Position numbers and translations under genes: made by a program. This document shows, in pieces, positions 52,251 through 62,821 of a DNA stretch of 64,000 nucleotides. The notes beneath the pieces are model-generated. The model was not told where the DNA came from. It saw nothing but the letters and a program-made list of their open reading frames with translations, and ran no database searches. The DNA is from Flaccisagitta enflata (taxonomy: Eukaryota > Chaetognatha > Sagittoidea > Aphragmophora), in NCBI GenBank assembly GCA_965153355.1, contig OZ231126.1:110856001-110920000 (forward strand), given 5' to 3'. Positions within the stretch are counted from its first letter, which is position 1; the number at the start of each line of letters is the position of its first letter.

Positions 52251-54945
52251 ATGGACAAGCTGATGGATGATGATGAGTTAGAATTGGGCAACAATTCTAC
52301 CATTGAAGACAATTATGGACCGTTTTTTGGACTTAGCCTCTGTGTGAAACAATTGTTCCTACAGCACAGGAAAATATTGAAGTTGTATGAGTGGCAAGAG
52401 CAGTGTTTGTCATTGAATGGGTTAAAGGAGAAGGAGATTCTCATTTACAGCTTGCCAACTTCTGGCGGTAAGACGTTGGTGGCTGAAATTCTCATGTTAC
52501 GTGAGCTTTTGCTTCATCGCAAAGATGCGGTTTTTGTTCTCCCTTATGTGGCCATTGTCCAAGAAAAAGTAAAAGCCTTGGCGCCATTTTCCGTCAGTTT
52601 AGGATTTTCTGTGGAGGAATATGCTGGTGCTAAAGGCTCCTTTCCACCGCGGAAGAAACGCAAACGGAAAACTATATTCATTTGCACCATTGAAAAAGCC
52701 GCCTCGCTACTTAACTCTCTCATTGAAAATGGCAAAAGACAAAATGAAATTGGATTATTTGTGATTGATGAGCTGCACATGCTTGGTGATGGAACGTCTC
52801 GCGGTGCTTTGCTGGAGACCATGTTGACCAAAGTTCTCCACTGTTGTGAAGGGACGCAGATTGTTGGCATGTCTGCCACGCTGAGCAACATCAAAGATTT
52901 GCAGATTTTCCTGCGCGCCAAAGTTTATGAAAACAACTTTCGTCCGGTTGAGTTGGTAGAATACATCAAAATTGGTTTGTCCATATATGAAGTGGTAAAG
53001 GAGTCCACGCCAGCCGTCAATTGCGCTACTACCCAAGAGGATAAAATCCATCACAGCAGATACATTACATTTCCATACAGTGAAGAGATGGAAAAATTTG
53101 ACCCAGACCACCTCCAGGGTTTGGTTTCTGAAGTGATTCCAGAGAAGTCATGTCTGATATTCTGCGCCAGCAAAAAGAATTGTGAAAATGTTGCGGTGAT
53201 GCTTTGTAGTGCTATGCCAGATAAACTTCGGCGGATTCGGGAAGAGGAGCGGAAAGACTTATACAAGAATCTCCTGATTGAGACTCCAGGGGGAATCTGC
53301 CCTGTCCTAAAAAAGACTCTCCCTTATGGCGTAGCTTATCACCACAGCGGGTTAACAGCTGATGAGCGTCGTCTGATTGAAGAAGCGTACAGTGCCGGAG
53401 TTCTCTCTATTCTTACTTGTACGTCAACTCTTGCTGCTGGCGTTAATCTACCCGCCAAAAGAGTAATCCTCAGGTCTCCTTATGTTGGTTTGTCTCCTAT
53501 TACAAGAAGTCAATACAAGCAGATGGTGGGTCGTGCCGGAAGAGCTGGGATTGACGACTCAGGCGAAAGTTATTTGATTGCGCAGCCTAAAGATTATGCC
53601 CAAGTGATGAAGATTGTTTCCGGATCCTACGACGACTGTGTTAGTAGTTTAGCGGCAGTCTTGCGTCAGGATTTGAAGGACGCCCATGGCAATAGATATG
53701 ACGGTGGCGGCAAAGAGTACATGAAACGGCTAGTGCTGTCTTGCGTGGGTTTGGAAATTACACAGTGTCGAAAATCCATTGTGTCTTTCCTAAAAAAGAC
53801 GTTGTTGCACGTTCAGCAAGATAAGTTGGGCGTGGATATTGTTGTTTGCGCAGACAAAGCCATCCAGGATTTGGTTACTGCCCAACTGATCATTTGCTGC
53901 CCAAAGAAAGTGGACTCTCAGCAGATTTCCACTCCCTCACAGTCACCTACAACAACAACAAACGCTGACAATCTCCTAAATCCTGACAATTTGTCATATT
54001 CTGTCACAAATGACGACATACTTCCTTCTTCCATGACATTGCCCATTGATGGTAACAAAAGTATCGGCTTTGGGTGACGGTGGCACCAAAAGCAGCGGCA
54101 GCAATGGCCATTACAACACCACCGACGCAGCCTTGGTACAAGACCCTTGTGGTCAATTTTTAAGAGTCACTGCTTTGGGAAAAGCCACTTACAAAGGAGG
54201 TGTGGATGTGGATTGGTCTCAACGACTATACAGCGATCTGAAGGCCAATTTACAGAATTTGAACCTTGAGTGTACAATTCATTTGTTGTATTTGGTTACT
54301 CCCTATGACGCAATAAGCATTGTTAAGCCTCAATGGATGACTTATTTTGAGTCTTTCAGCTGCCTCAACTCCACTGAAATTAAAGCGGCTGAGTTTATAG
54401 GTGTTCGAGAGTCGCATTTGGCAATGCGTGCTCGTGGTGTGACCAAGTCCACGTCCAAAGTAGATGATATGATTATAGCTCGTTTTTATTTGACACTCGT
54501 GCTTCAGGATTTGATGGCTGAGAAAACCATTTGGGAAGTAGCAGCCAAGTTTACTCTCGACAGAGGTTTCATTCAAGGACTTCTTCAAAGAGCGTCTGCG
54601 TTTTCTGTTTGCGTGATGCATTTCACGGAAGAGTTGAAAGAGTTTTGGGCATATCCATTGCTATTAAAAGATTTTATTCCGCGATTGACTCAATGCTCCA
54701 ATCCAACTCTCAACCAACTCATGGAAATACCAGGTGTGAAAATTGGTCGCGCAAAGCAGCTTCTGAACGCAGGTTTTAAGAAAATTGCCGATGTGGCCAA
54801 TGCTGAGCCCCAGCAATTAACCAAGGCTATTCAGTTCCTGTCAAATCCCAAGGCGTTGGATGTTATTGAATCGGCCAAGATGATTTTGAAGAACAAAGTG
54901 GAGGCCCTTGAGGAAGAAGCTGAAGAGATGAGGGAATCAAATTGA
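52251..54945 (+). CDS. HELQ: HELQ, superfamily 2 DNA helicase (POLQ-like)
   Basis: Exons 52,251-54,051 and 54,131-54,945 (79-base intron, phase 1) give about 871 residues. Helicase motifs in order: Walker A PTSGGKTLVAE (residue about 70), VLPYVAIVQEK, DELH box VIDELHMLGDG, motif III GMSATLSN, ATP/DNA-linking TSTLAAGVNLPA and motif VI QMVGRAGRAG. The C-terminal part has a winged-helix/ratchet-like region and a helix-hairpin-helix-like LMEIPGVKIGRAKQLLNAG. HELQ is a 3'-5' helicase acting with RAD51 paralogues in crosslink repair and double-strand-break annealing. The protein lacks the long disordered N-terminus of vertebrate HELQ. Nearly intronless for an animal gene. Reading through the short intron instead meets a stop. 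Confidence 0.9.
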
Positions 54946-55256
54946 TGCAGTGTCGGAGATGGCAAGTTACCAAAAAGGAGAAAATAAATGACAGATGGAT
55001 CGGCTGAATATTTAATTTTGAAGATTTGATGGTGTGACATGTTTTGGAAAGCACATTTATTGATATGCAAGTAATGATATTCTTTTGGTAGATTTATTGC
55101 ATATTTATTGACTTTTATTTTAACCAACATATGAGTGCACCAAACAATTTGTTTTTCCATTTCAAAAACTATTGCTCAGATTTGATTTGGCTGCCCATGT
55201 TGAAAATCAATGCCCACAGTGACCTGTTGCATATAAGTACTGTTTTTCGCCAATAG
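54946..55256. other. Short interval between HELQ and TRAF
   Basis: About 310 bases, A+T rich, with no open frame of note. It ends in the 3' splice site 'cgccaatag' at 55,256. There is no room for RING or additional zinc-finger exons of the TRAF gene here. Confidence 0.6.
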
Positions 55257-55261
55257 ATTTC

Positions 55262-57355
55262 ATGAACATGGACAAGCATGTTCAAGCTTGTAATTCTGAC
55301 AACAAGAGCAATGGCATTCATATCACTGACATACATGAAGACGTTGTTGGCATTTCCAATCCAGCCTCATGGAAAGTTGGACAAAAATGTTCCTTTGGTT
55401 GTCAAGGACAGTGGCATAACCGAGAAAGTCTTGATGCTCATAACAGAGATTATTGCCATGATCATATGGAGTATTTAAACAAACGAGTTGTGAGATTAGA
55501 GAAATCAAATGAATCCAGGATGAACAAGGAAAATGTGTCAATGGTTGGGTTGCAACAGCGGCCATCCAGTGGACCTTTGAAAAATGATTTGGAAATGGAA
55601 GATATGGAAAAAATTAGGTTGGGAATGAGCCAAGAAATGAATGAAAAACAGATTGAGTTTTTGCATCAACACAGTGCCAATGGGGCTGCTGTCAATACTG
55701 TTTTATTATTAGCCGGTGCCTCCAAAAGTAACAACAACCATAACAACAGCGCCAGTTTAGAATTGGAAGTACATCGTCTTTCCACACAGATGCAGACTTT
55801 GGAAAGTCAACAACAACTTATAGTCAGATCTGATTCCACGCCATTGTTAAATGCAAGTTCATTGTCATTTCCGCCAACCACTGTTGCTGTTGCTTCAAAG
55901 GAGGATGTTAGTGGTATGGTTATGAAAAAACTTGAATTGTGCCTTCGTAAGGCAGACAAGTACGAAGAAATGGCGATGGTTTTGAATGTTTCTTTGGATA
56001 GACTGTTGACCCAAATCAACGAAATTGACAACCAAAGGAGAAAAGAAAGTGAATCAAGAGAAGCCCAAGAAAGGAAGATTCAGGTGGGTGTGGTTATTGA
56101 TTTGAAATGACTAAAATGCCATAAGCGAATAAAATGACTTTGACTGACTTAAATTGACCCAGAATGATCTAAAATGACCAAAAATTTGTGAGATTGAATT
56201 TAAATGACCTAGATGGACTTAAATTGATCTAAAATCAGTAGTTTGACTTAAAATGGTCTAATTTGACGTTAAATGACTTAATGGACTGAAAAAAAAATTT
56301 AGTAGGAATAAAATGAATAAAAAATGTAAAATGTGACCAACAGACCAACAGACAAACCAATTGGCTAAGTGGAGTGTAGATTCGCATAGCACGCAAGTAA
56401 AAAATGGTTATATTCAAGTATTATCCTAAAAAGGCCGTATACAAGGCTATTCTAGTGGGTGGGCAGGGGCAGTGATGAAATAGTTCTACCAAGCAGTTGG
56501 ATAGGAGCAGTAACCCTAAAACCGCCCACAAACGCCGAAAAAGCAAAGTGTTACCGACCGACCGACCAACCAACCAAAAGACGGACAGAGTGGGTTGTAG
56601 AGTCGCGTGCACATGATTAAAAATTTCATCAATGTTTTATACTTGTTATCAGCAATTGGAACATGCTTTGGCTCTGAAAGATGTTGCTCTGGCCGATCAG
56701 TTGAGGAGATCAGAATTGATGGAGTGCACTTCCTACAACGGAGTTCTGGTGTGGAAAATTAGTGACTTTGCAAAAAAGAAGCAAGATGCCATGAGTGGAA
56801 CGCAAACCAGCATCTACTCTCCATGTTTTTTCACTTCCAGATTTGGATATAAGATGTGTGCCAGGTAAGAGCAAGAGCTTTGTTTATGAGGCATTAGGCC
56901 AATGAATCAATGATGTTGATCTTATTGTCATATATTGCCAGCTATACATATTTTTCTGGAAGATTTTATAACCCAAGTTACGAGCACACATTCTAATTTT
57001 TGATTTTTTGAATTTCAGGATTTATTTAAATGGCGACGGAATGGGCAAGGGCAAATACATGTCGTTATTCTTTGTAATCATGAGGAGTCGGTATGACGCT
57101 TTATTGACGTGGTCTTTCAAGCAAAAGGTCACCCTCATGCTTTTGGACCAAGGCCCTGCGGGTGAACATGTTGTTGATGCATTCAGACCAGATCCTAATT
57201 CGTCCTCTTTCAAGAGACCCGTTTCAGAGATGAACATTGCTTCTGGATGCCCATTATTTGTTCCTTTAAACCTTTTGGAGTCAAACAGAATGTATGTAAA
57301 GGACGATACAGCTTTTGTAAAGATTATAGTAGACACACAGGGATTACAAGAATAG
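55262..57355 (+). CDS. TRAF: TRAF-family adaptor lacking a RING domain
   Basis: Exons 55,262-56,083, 56,653-56,864 and 57,019-57,355 make a 456-residue frame with consistent phases (0, 2). One TRAF-type zinc-finger half (CSFGCQGQWHNRESLDAH, then YCHDH) is near residue 42-65, followed by a long coiled coil (about 75-290) and a complete MATH/TRAF-C domain: YNGVLVWKISDF, SIYSPCFFTSRFGYKMCARI, YLNGDGMGKGKYMSLFF, TLMLLDQGP, FRPDPNSSSFKRP, MNIASGCPLFVP and YVKDDTAFVKIIVD. This signature fits the TRAF1/2/3/5 group, which trimerise and bind receptor tails upstream of NF-kB or JNK signalling. A RING and further fingers are absent. ATG lies five bases after a 3' splice site. Which orthologue cannot be said. 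Confidence 0.85.
56105..56600 (-). mobile_element. Family-1b and family-1 elements in TRAF intron 1
   Basis: 56,105-56,290 is a degenerate 'aaatgactta' array, followed to 56,402 by the (GACCAACA)-type minisatellite and the end hairpin 'ttcgcatagcacgcaa'. 56,435-56,625 is a second element, reverse orientation, with 'tgggcaggggcagtgatg', 'gaccgaccgaccaacc' and 'agagtcgcgtgcacatgat'. Together they make up nearly all of the 569-base intron. Confidence 0.7.
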
Positions 57356-57445
57356 TGATTAAGATTGTTTGTGTATCATTTGTGAATGGATGATATTTTG
57401 TGTATAATTTGTGTACAGATTTGACCAAGATCAAAGCAAGCAAAG

Positions 57446-58156
57446 ATGTCACAATACGGCTGGACTCATAATCATGCACCAAGATGTGAGCGCAACTTTT
57501 GGTTCTGCTGTATGATGGAAGGATGGGCAAAGGGAAAATACCCTGTGAAAGAGGAAATTTTGAAGGAGATTGCCGAAGCAGAAACCTTCATAAACAAATG
57601 CAGTGACGATGAAATACATCATAACCGTCTCATCTGTGTGCCATGGAAGGAGGTATCTCCATATGACAACACACCGCCGAGAATTGGACTGAACAAGAAT
57701 GGCAGCGCTGAATGGATATATGGAGAGGAAAACGATGGGAAATCTGATGGACCGCTTTCGCTGAAGGATCCAAATGCCTATGGTATGGCAGATCCCAGCA
57801 CAACATCCCATTCGGTCACCAAGATGGCTGCCTACGTGAAAGGGACAATGGCGGTGGGGAAAAAGGTGTACAGCGAGTGTATTAACATTGCAGATAGAAA
57901 AAGGAAGCTTGACAGGGAATGGGAGCAGAAGGCGGCAGAATGGAGTGTGGAGAATGAGGTGTTTTATGGCTGTGAGCCTGAAATGTACAAAAAGCGAAGA
58001 ATTGATGATGAGTGGCAGGCTAGGATGGATCAATGGGAACATGAAAAGCGGCAATGTCAGCTGCATTTTGAGGCTTGGCGGAAGGTGAAAGGTGTTGGTG
58101 TTGGTGTGGAAAGCAAAGACAAAGACTATGATGACGACAATGGTGGCGACTATTAA
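57446..58156 (+). CDS. Unknown intronless protein
   Basis: 236 residues starting MSQYGWTHNHAPRCERNFWF, 90 bases after the TRAF stop and 27 bases after a 3' splice site (tgtacag, ends 57,418). The N-terminal half looks globular (EEILKEIAEAETFINKC, LICVPWKEVSPYD); the C-terminal half is helical with many Trp, Glu, Lys and Arg (ADRKRKLDREWEQKAAEW, WQARMDQWEHEKRQCQLHF) and ends in an Asp/Asn tail. No family recognised. Confidence 0.5.
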   Translation: MSQYGWTHNHAPRCERNFWFCCMMEGWAKGKYPVKEEILKEIAEAETFINKCSDDEIHHNRLICVPWKEVSPYDNTPPRIGLNKNGSAEWIYGEENDGKSDGPLSLKDPNAYGMADPSTTSHSVTKMAAYVKGTMAVGKKVYSECINIADRKRKLDREWEQKAAEWSVENEVFYGCEPEMYKKRRIDDEWQARMDQWEHEKRQCQLHFEAWRKVKGVGVGVESKDKDYDDDNGGDY

Positions 58157-58337
58157 AACATGGACGCGAAAGACGCCGACAAAAAGTATGACAACGACTG
58201 TGGATGGCGATGACAAGGACGATACCCATGGCAAAACTCTTGTTGTTGATGGTGATGTAATTTGTTATGTATTTCAACATGGGACTATGGAATGTATATA
58301 GTTGGTAATCTATTTTTGCAGATACCGAGCAAATAAA

Positions 58338-58652
58338 ATGGTTTGTGACTGTGAATATGCTGAAAAAAACACTGGAATGGACAGAGACACGCAGGCCTGT
58401 GTAGCAGAAAAGTTGACTTTGGATCATTCATTGTCGTTGGTGAATGAAGCGGAAACGTTGGCCACCAAAGACACATCTATGATTACCAGAGATCATCAAG
58501 GACTAAGACGAATAAATTCAACGACGAAAACTGTCATTGTTTTTGGATTACACATATTCAAGATTTGTGTGGATTTTGTGTTCGTGGCTGCAGGTGCCAA
58601 GCGATGGACGCATATTACGACAGAGAAGCAGAGGAGCAAGAGGAAAAAATGA
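58338..58652 (+). CDS. Possible small protein, low support
   Basis: ATG 58,338 (MVCDCEYAEKNTGMDRDTQA) lies 16 bases after a 3' splice site (ttttgcag, ends 58,321). The first 70 codons look protein-like; the end turns hydrophobic (FGLHIFKICVDFVFVAA) and overlaps the next small gene, so the true 3' end is uncertain and an intron may be present. Confidence 0.3.
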   Translation: MVCDCEYAEKNTGMDRDTQACVAEKLTLDHSLSLVNEAETLATKDTSMITRDHQGLRRINSTTKTVIVFGLHIFKICVDFVFVAAGAKRWTHITTEKQRSKRKK

Positions 58653-58792
58653 GGAATGTCAGAGAGGAACATGAGAAGAGGAGGAAGATAAGGGAGAAGG
58701 CGTTTCGGGAAAGGTTGGCAAAGGAAAGTGAGGAAAGAAGGAAAGACGCGGCAAAATGGTTTGGGAGAGAGATGGATTATTCTACCACATAA
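58604..58792 (+). CDS. Small charged coiled-coil protein
   Basis: 62 codons starting MDAYYDREAEEQEEKMRNVR, almost wholly Glu/Lys/Arg helix (EKRRKIREKAFRERLAKES). ATG is ten bases after a 3' splice site (ggctgcag, ends 58,593). Could instead be a 3' exon of the gene before it. No family. Confidence 0.4.
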   Translation: MDAYYDREAEEQEEKMRNVREEHEKRRKIREKAFRERLAKESEERRKDAAKWFGREMDYSTT

Positions 58793-58963
58793 AACTTTTT
58801 TTGTATTTTGCAATCGCAATCAATGATTAATGACTGATTAAAAAATGGATTATTAGTTTGTAATTGTAATGCTGATTGCGGTTGTGATTTGTTTATTTGC
58901 AGATTGGCAAATTCCATTGACCTGACATTGAGTTGTGTGGAAATTAGTGAAGTGGATACCAAA

Positions 58964-59620
58964 ATGGAATTTAAGAATTGTAATTATGACTGTAACATCT
59001 GTCGTGAGGTCGATGCTCAATCGGTAGAAAATAGAAAAGTGGATGGGGTTGAGAATTTGGTGGAAAGCAAGACGGAGAATGAGGTGGTTCTAACAAAGGA
59101 TGGGATGGCGGAGGGTGTGGAGTTGAGACGTAGCCAATGCGATGTACATGGATTTAGTTCCAATGGTGTATGGTTTGGAGATGCAGATGCTTTGGAGGAG
59201 TGGTTGTCTCAAGTGACGATGAACGAGGATAAAAACCCCAAAGAAGCTGAGACTTTGATAATGGACTTACCCAATTTGAGCAATTCTCCTCCTCCTCCTC
59301 CTCCTCCTTCTCCTCCTCCTCCTCCTCCTCCTCTTCCAACTCAATTTGGCGAGAGGATGCTGATGGGCGATTCATCCGTGGAGGCGACGAGTGTGCGGCC
59401 CATTACACCGGTGATGAATGGTGATGCAAAGAAGGCGTGGATGGAGATGTCCTGCGCAAGAGTTTCATCCATGTCATCGGATGACAACCATGCGCCCGAT
59501 TGCCGTTGCGCGCCCAATTGCCGCTGCATGCGCATTGGAATGGATTATGACACATGTGGACTTAGTAGGGAAATAGAAAACAAGCAGTATGAGAGAAGTG
59601 AGAAAGACTCTGTTAGCTAA
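58964..59620 (+). CDS. Unknown Cys-bearing, proline-rich protein
   Basis: ATG 58,964 (MEFKNCNYDCNICREVDAQS), 61 bases after a 3' splice site (tttgcag, ends 58,902); the frame is also open back to that site. 218 residues: a CxxxCxxC start, an acidic/neutral middle with FSSNGVWFGDADALEEWL, a poly-Pro tract coded by (CCT)n (59,285-59,337), and a Cys-rich end (DCRCAPNCRCMRIGMDYDTC). No family recognised. Confidence 0.5.
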   Translation: MEFKNCNYDCNICREVDAQSVENRKVDGVENLVESKTENEVVLTKDGMAEGVELRRSQCDVHGFSSNGVWFGDADALEEWLSQVTMNEDKNPKEAETLIMDLPNLSNSPPPPPPPSPPPPPPPLPTQFGERMLMGDSSVEATSVRPITPVMNGDAKKAWMEMSCARVSSMSSDDNHAPDCRCAPNCRCMRIGMDYDTCGLSREIENKQYERSEKDSVS

Positions 59621-59775
59621 GGCTAAATTTTAATTTGTGGTAAATGGCTTTAAGTTCTTGTTGGAGTGATGTTAAGATGTGAAAATGGTATAAGGTGAAA
59701 GATATTTATTAGAATTTTAAACAAGTATAAAACCATTTTGATTCTTGGCCAAACAATGTATTCATTAACCAATAC

Positions 59776-60498
59776 ATGAATGATTTTTTACCTAGGCTAA
59801 ACAAGCTGTTCCTGAAAATGAACTCTGTTTGCAAAAAAACTTTTAAAATCGATAAATGCCAAATTGTGTTTCTTGATGCCCACCCAAATGAGTTTAAGAA
59901 GATCGGGCTTGCTTTCATCAAGCCCATAATCCGGCCGGACAACAAAAATTTTGTTTGTAGTGAACTCACTATGTTCACTCGCGGGGAGTTTGAAGAGTTT
60001 CTCTCCGTGGCCAAGCGGATGGCCGTAGATGAAGCCTGTCCATGGAAAGGAATAAAGGACGATGACGAACTGCTGCATTTTTTCTCACCTGACCATTTTG
60101 TCATTGAGAGGGCAGAGCTCGCGTCGCATTACGACATCAAGTTTGAAGAGGAAGAGGAGGAAGAGGAGGAGGAAGAGGAAGAGGAGGAGTTGGAAATTGT
60201 AAGTGAGCAAACCATCAACTGCGACCCTGAGGACGTCGAGTGGTGGATGAAAGAAAATGATGACAAAGTCGGGCAGTCAAAGATCAAGATTGTTCATCTG
60301 ATGGATGCGCTGCCGATCGATGACTTTGTTGAAACTAACGACTACCGAGAAAAGCGGCATATCGCGCTTGATTCCGAATGTCTGAAAACACTTTTCAGTC
60401 TTGGTCCTGCTATTCTTTCAGCATACGAAATTCCTGATTACGATTGTCGATGTGTTCGTTATAACGAGTTAGGATATCTGACCTGTAAACCTTTGTAA
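59776..60498 (+). CDS. Unknown protein with EKRHIAL motif, intronless paralogue
   Basis: 240 residues starting MNDFLPRLNKLFLKMNSVCK. N-terminal globular part with FLDAHPNEFKKIGLAFIKPI, a central Glu tract (EEEEEEEEEE) and a C-terminal FVETNDYREKRHIALDSE followed by a Cys-containing end. The same layout occurs in the gene at 50,901-51,821, but here the intron in the VET segment is absent. No family recognised; likely same biochemical role as its paralogue. Confidence 0.5.
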   Translation: MNDFLPRLNKLFLKMNSVCKKTFKIDKCQIVFLDAHPNEFKKIGLAFIKPIIRPDNKNFVCSELTMFTRGEFEEFLSVAKRMAVDEACPWKGIKDDDELLHFFSPDHFVIERAELASHYDIKFEEEEEEEEEEEEEEELEIVSEQTINCDPEDVEWWMKENDDKVGQSKIKIVHLMDALPIDDFVETNDYREKRHIALDSECLKTLFSLGPAILSAYEIPDYDCRCVRYNELGYLTCKPL

Positions 60499-61190
60499 AC
60501 GGCAAAAAAAAATTGCGCATTTTGATAACAATGAAGAGAAACACTTTTGATCGGCAGATTTTGTTTTTTTCTCTTCAAAAACCGTGAAAAAAAGAATTAC
60601 AATTAGATATTTCTTTAATTCCTTTAAATTTATTTTATTTTCAAGTGTTAGATTAGCCCTCCCAGTCCTCAATTTAGCCCTCCCAAGCCTCAATTTTTTC
60701 CTCTAGGCCTCAGATTAGCCCTCTTGGCTTGAAAATAGCCTCTCCCATGCCTCAAATCTACCCCCAGACCTCAAATCTGCTCTCCAGACCTTTAATTAGC
60801 CCTCCAAGCATTAAAGTAACCCTCCAAACCTCAAATTGGCTTTCCAAGCCTTAATTGTGCCCTACATCCCTTAAATATGCCTCAGTGGCCTAAATCAGCC
60901 ATATAAGGCGGGAAATATACCCGCTCAAGACAGACGGAAGGACAGACATGTTGAAATTCATTCCTGTGTTCTACAGGACATTGGTCCTCTGATACCGTTG
61001 CCCTGCTCTCATTGGATTATTTTCAGCAGGGCACCTGGCACCGCTGGCCATGTGCCATGCTTGGATGACTAGTTAAAGGCCATTGTTTGTATAATATGCC
61101 TACACTTATGTCCAGCAGAGATAAAGGGAATATGCCAAAAGGGATGCTACATAACCATCCTTAAGAGTGCAAGAACAAGTATTGGTTTTG
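60499..61190. mobile_element. Family-2 element within a gene-free interval
   Basis: About 60,640-60,990 consists of degenerate 'agccctcccaagcctcaa' and 'cctcaaatctgccctcc' units and ends 'gtgttctacaggacattgg', matching the tip of the element at 10,999-11,500; a short (gacagacgg) minisatellite precedes the tip. The remainder (60,500-60,640, 60,990-61,190) shows no gene. Confidence 0.6.
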
Positions 61191-61243
61191 CCAAATTTTT
61201 GAAGCGTGTGCAATGGGAACTTACCCTTCAAAAAATTACTAAA

Positions 61244-61879
61244 ATGACTGACATGTGTAACATGGACGAAGGAACAAGCCACCACCAAGAATTGGATTGT
61301 CAAAGTGTGGTGAAGAAGAGTGGATTTGAACACAAAACTGACCAAAACAGTGATGAAAATGATGGCAGCGATATAAATGTCATGGGCGTTGGCTTTTGTG
61401 AGGAAAGACAATATTTTCTTGAAGATGAACAAGAGGTTTGTCAGATTTTAGATAAAGAATTCCCAACATTGCATAGTCTTTCAAGAGAAGCCACCAAAGA
61501 CACAAAACATTTGGTTAAGAGACTGAGGGAATCGAACAATGACTCAGCAAGTCCCATCAATGATATTGAAGCATTGGCCAAATCCATACAATATGGATTT
61601 ATCCCAAAAGACATTTTTAGGAAACTTTACGAGAGAAATGAAGAAAAGAATCCATCCATGTTTTTCCTGGAGTTGAATAGACTGAAACGTTCTCGGCATG
61701 TCTTTTTGGCAGTGGACCAGGATAGGATGAATGTTATTCTTAGACCTTCACCAATTCGGTGTTGGTACTTTGTGCCGGCTTTTGCTTCACTGCCACCACC
61801 AAATGTTGATCAACCATGGAGTGATGTTCTGGAACAATTCACCATTGTTTTCAATATAAAGTTGAAATCAAAGAAATAA
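61244..61879 (+). CDS. Unknown protein, upstream half of a stop-ATG pair
   Basis: From ATG 61,244 (MTDMCNMDEGTSHHQELDCQ) 211 codons run to TAA at 61,877-61,879. Middle and end look globular (LSREATKDTKHLVKRLRESN, GFIPKDIFRKLYERN, FVPAFASLPPPNVDQPW). The next codon after the stop is ATG of the downstream frame in the same frame. The two may form one interrupted protein of about 350 residues. No family recognised. Confidence 0.5.
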   Translation: MTDMCNMDEGTSHHQELDCQSVVKKSGFEHKTDQNSDENDGSDINVMGVGFCEERQYFLEDEQEVCQILDKEFPTLHSLSREATKDTKHLVKRLRESNNDSASPINDIEALAKSIQYGFIPKDIFRKLYERNEEKNPSMFFLELNRLKRSRHVFLAVDQDRMNVILRPSPIRCWYFVPAFASLPPPNVDQPWSDVLEQFTIVFNIKLKSKK

Positions 61880-62305
61880 ATGTACTGGGTTGCAACACTT
61901 CTTTATGACTTCTGCACCACAGCCTTCATTAATATCTATGCCAATGAGTGTCGTGGAATCGTGGGCAACTTAAAAGTGCGTATTTTTGCCAATTACGAGG
62001 CAAAACTATGCAAAATTGGTTTATATGGAAAAGACGAATCATCCAAAAATCATGCATTTATTTTTTTGGAGGCAGTGAAGGCCGCCATATTTGAGCACAG
62101 TGTATTGAACCTCTATCTCTCGTTTGCACATGTTGAAAAGAGGGACTCTTTGGGGAATGTCTACAAACAAAATGAGGCCCATTTGAAGAAGCAGTGTGAT
62201 GAAGCTGTCCAAAAAATGGAGAACGATATGATTTGTAAGGCTCAGACCAATGGCCAACAAATAGGCAACACCCAAAATCTCATGTCTTCCATTGTTGACA
62301 TTTAA
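61880..62305 (+). CDS. Unknown protein, downstream half of a stop-ATG pair
   Basis: 141 residues starting MYWVATLLYDFCTTAFINIY, directly after and in frame with the TAA of the preceding gene. Contains IFANYEAKLCKIGLYGKDE, VLNLYLSFAHVEKRD and a helical end. Lacks its own upstream space for a promoter or splice site, so it depends on the upstream frame or is the rest of a broken gene. Confidence 0.45.
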   Translation: MYWVATLLYDFCTTAFINIYANECRGIVGNLKVRIFANYEAKLCKIGLYGKDESSKNHAFIFLEAVKAAIFEHSVLNLYLSFAHVEKRDSLGNVYKQNEAHLKKQCDEAVQKMENDMICKAQTNGQQIGNTQNLMSSIVDI

Positions 62306-62820
62306 CAAGAATTGGAATTGTGTGTGAATTAACAACAAAAACCCTAAATCTGAGTTGCATGTGTGCATTAAAGTGGCCTTTTTTGACTCAATTTTTACCT
62401 CTAAGCTGTTTTGTAACTTTGGCCATCATAAATGTTAAACTAGTGGCGCATCCGTTTGAATGGTACATCCACAAAGATGATGGGCTATGTTGAATGAAAA
62501 TGGCATCAGGGCATGGGCAAAGATGTTTTGCAAACCTAGCAGATCATTAGCGCCTTACAATGATTGGACAATTTAAGAATGGAGTAAAAGTAGAAAGAAG
62601 AGAAATTGGTGATTGAGAACATTCAAAAGGCTCTGAAGAGACCATTGATGGCTAAATTGTTTAACTTCTACAGTTAAAACTACTTTAGGTGTTTTATGAC
62701 TGGCATAAATGTTTGTGGGTATTGTTGTAGTGATTACCATAGGAGGACAGTGGTGGACCTGCAGAGTGTACTAGAGAAGAAGAGGCTTATAAGCAGAGGA
62801 TTATAAGAAGGACCCAAAAG
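62306..62820. other. Gene-free interval
   Basis: A+T-rich, no convincing open frame or repeat noticed. Confidence 0.5.
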
Positions 62821-62821
62821 T

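Noticed and set aside
57022-57336. Minus-strand frame opposite the TRAF MATH domain
   Set aside because: Antisense of a strongly conserved domain; no independent signal.
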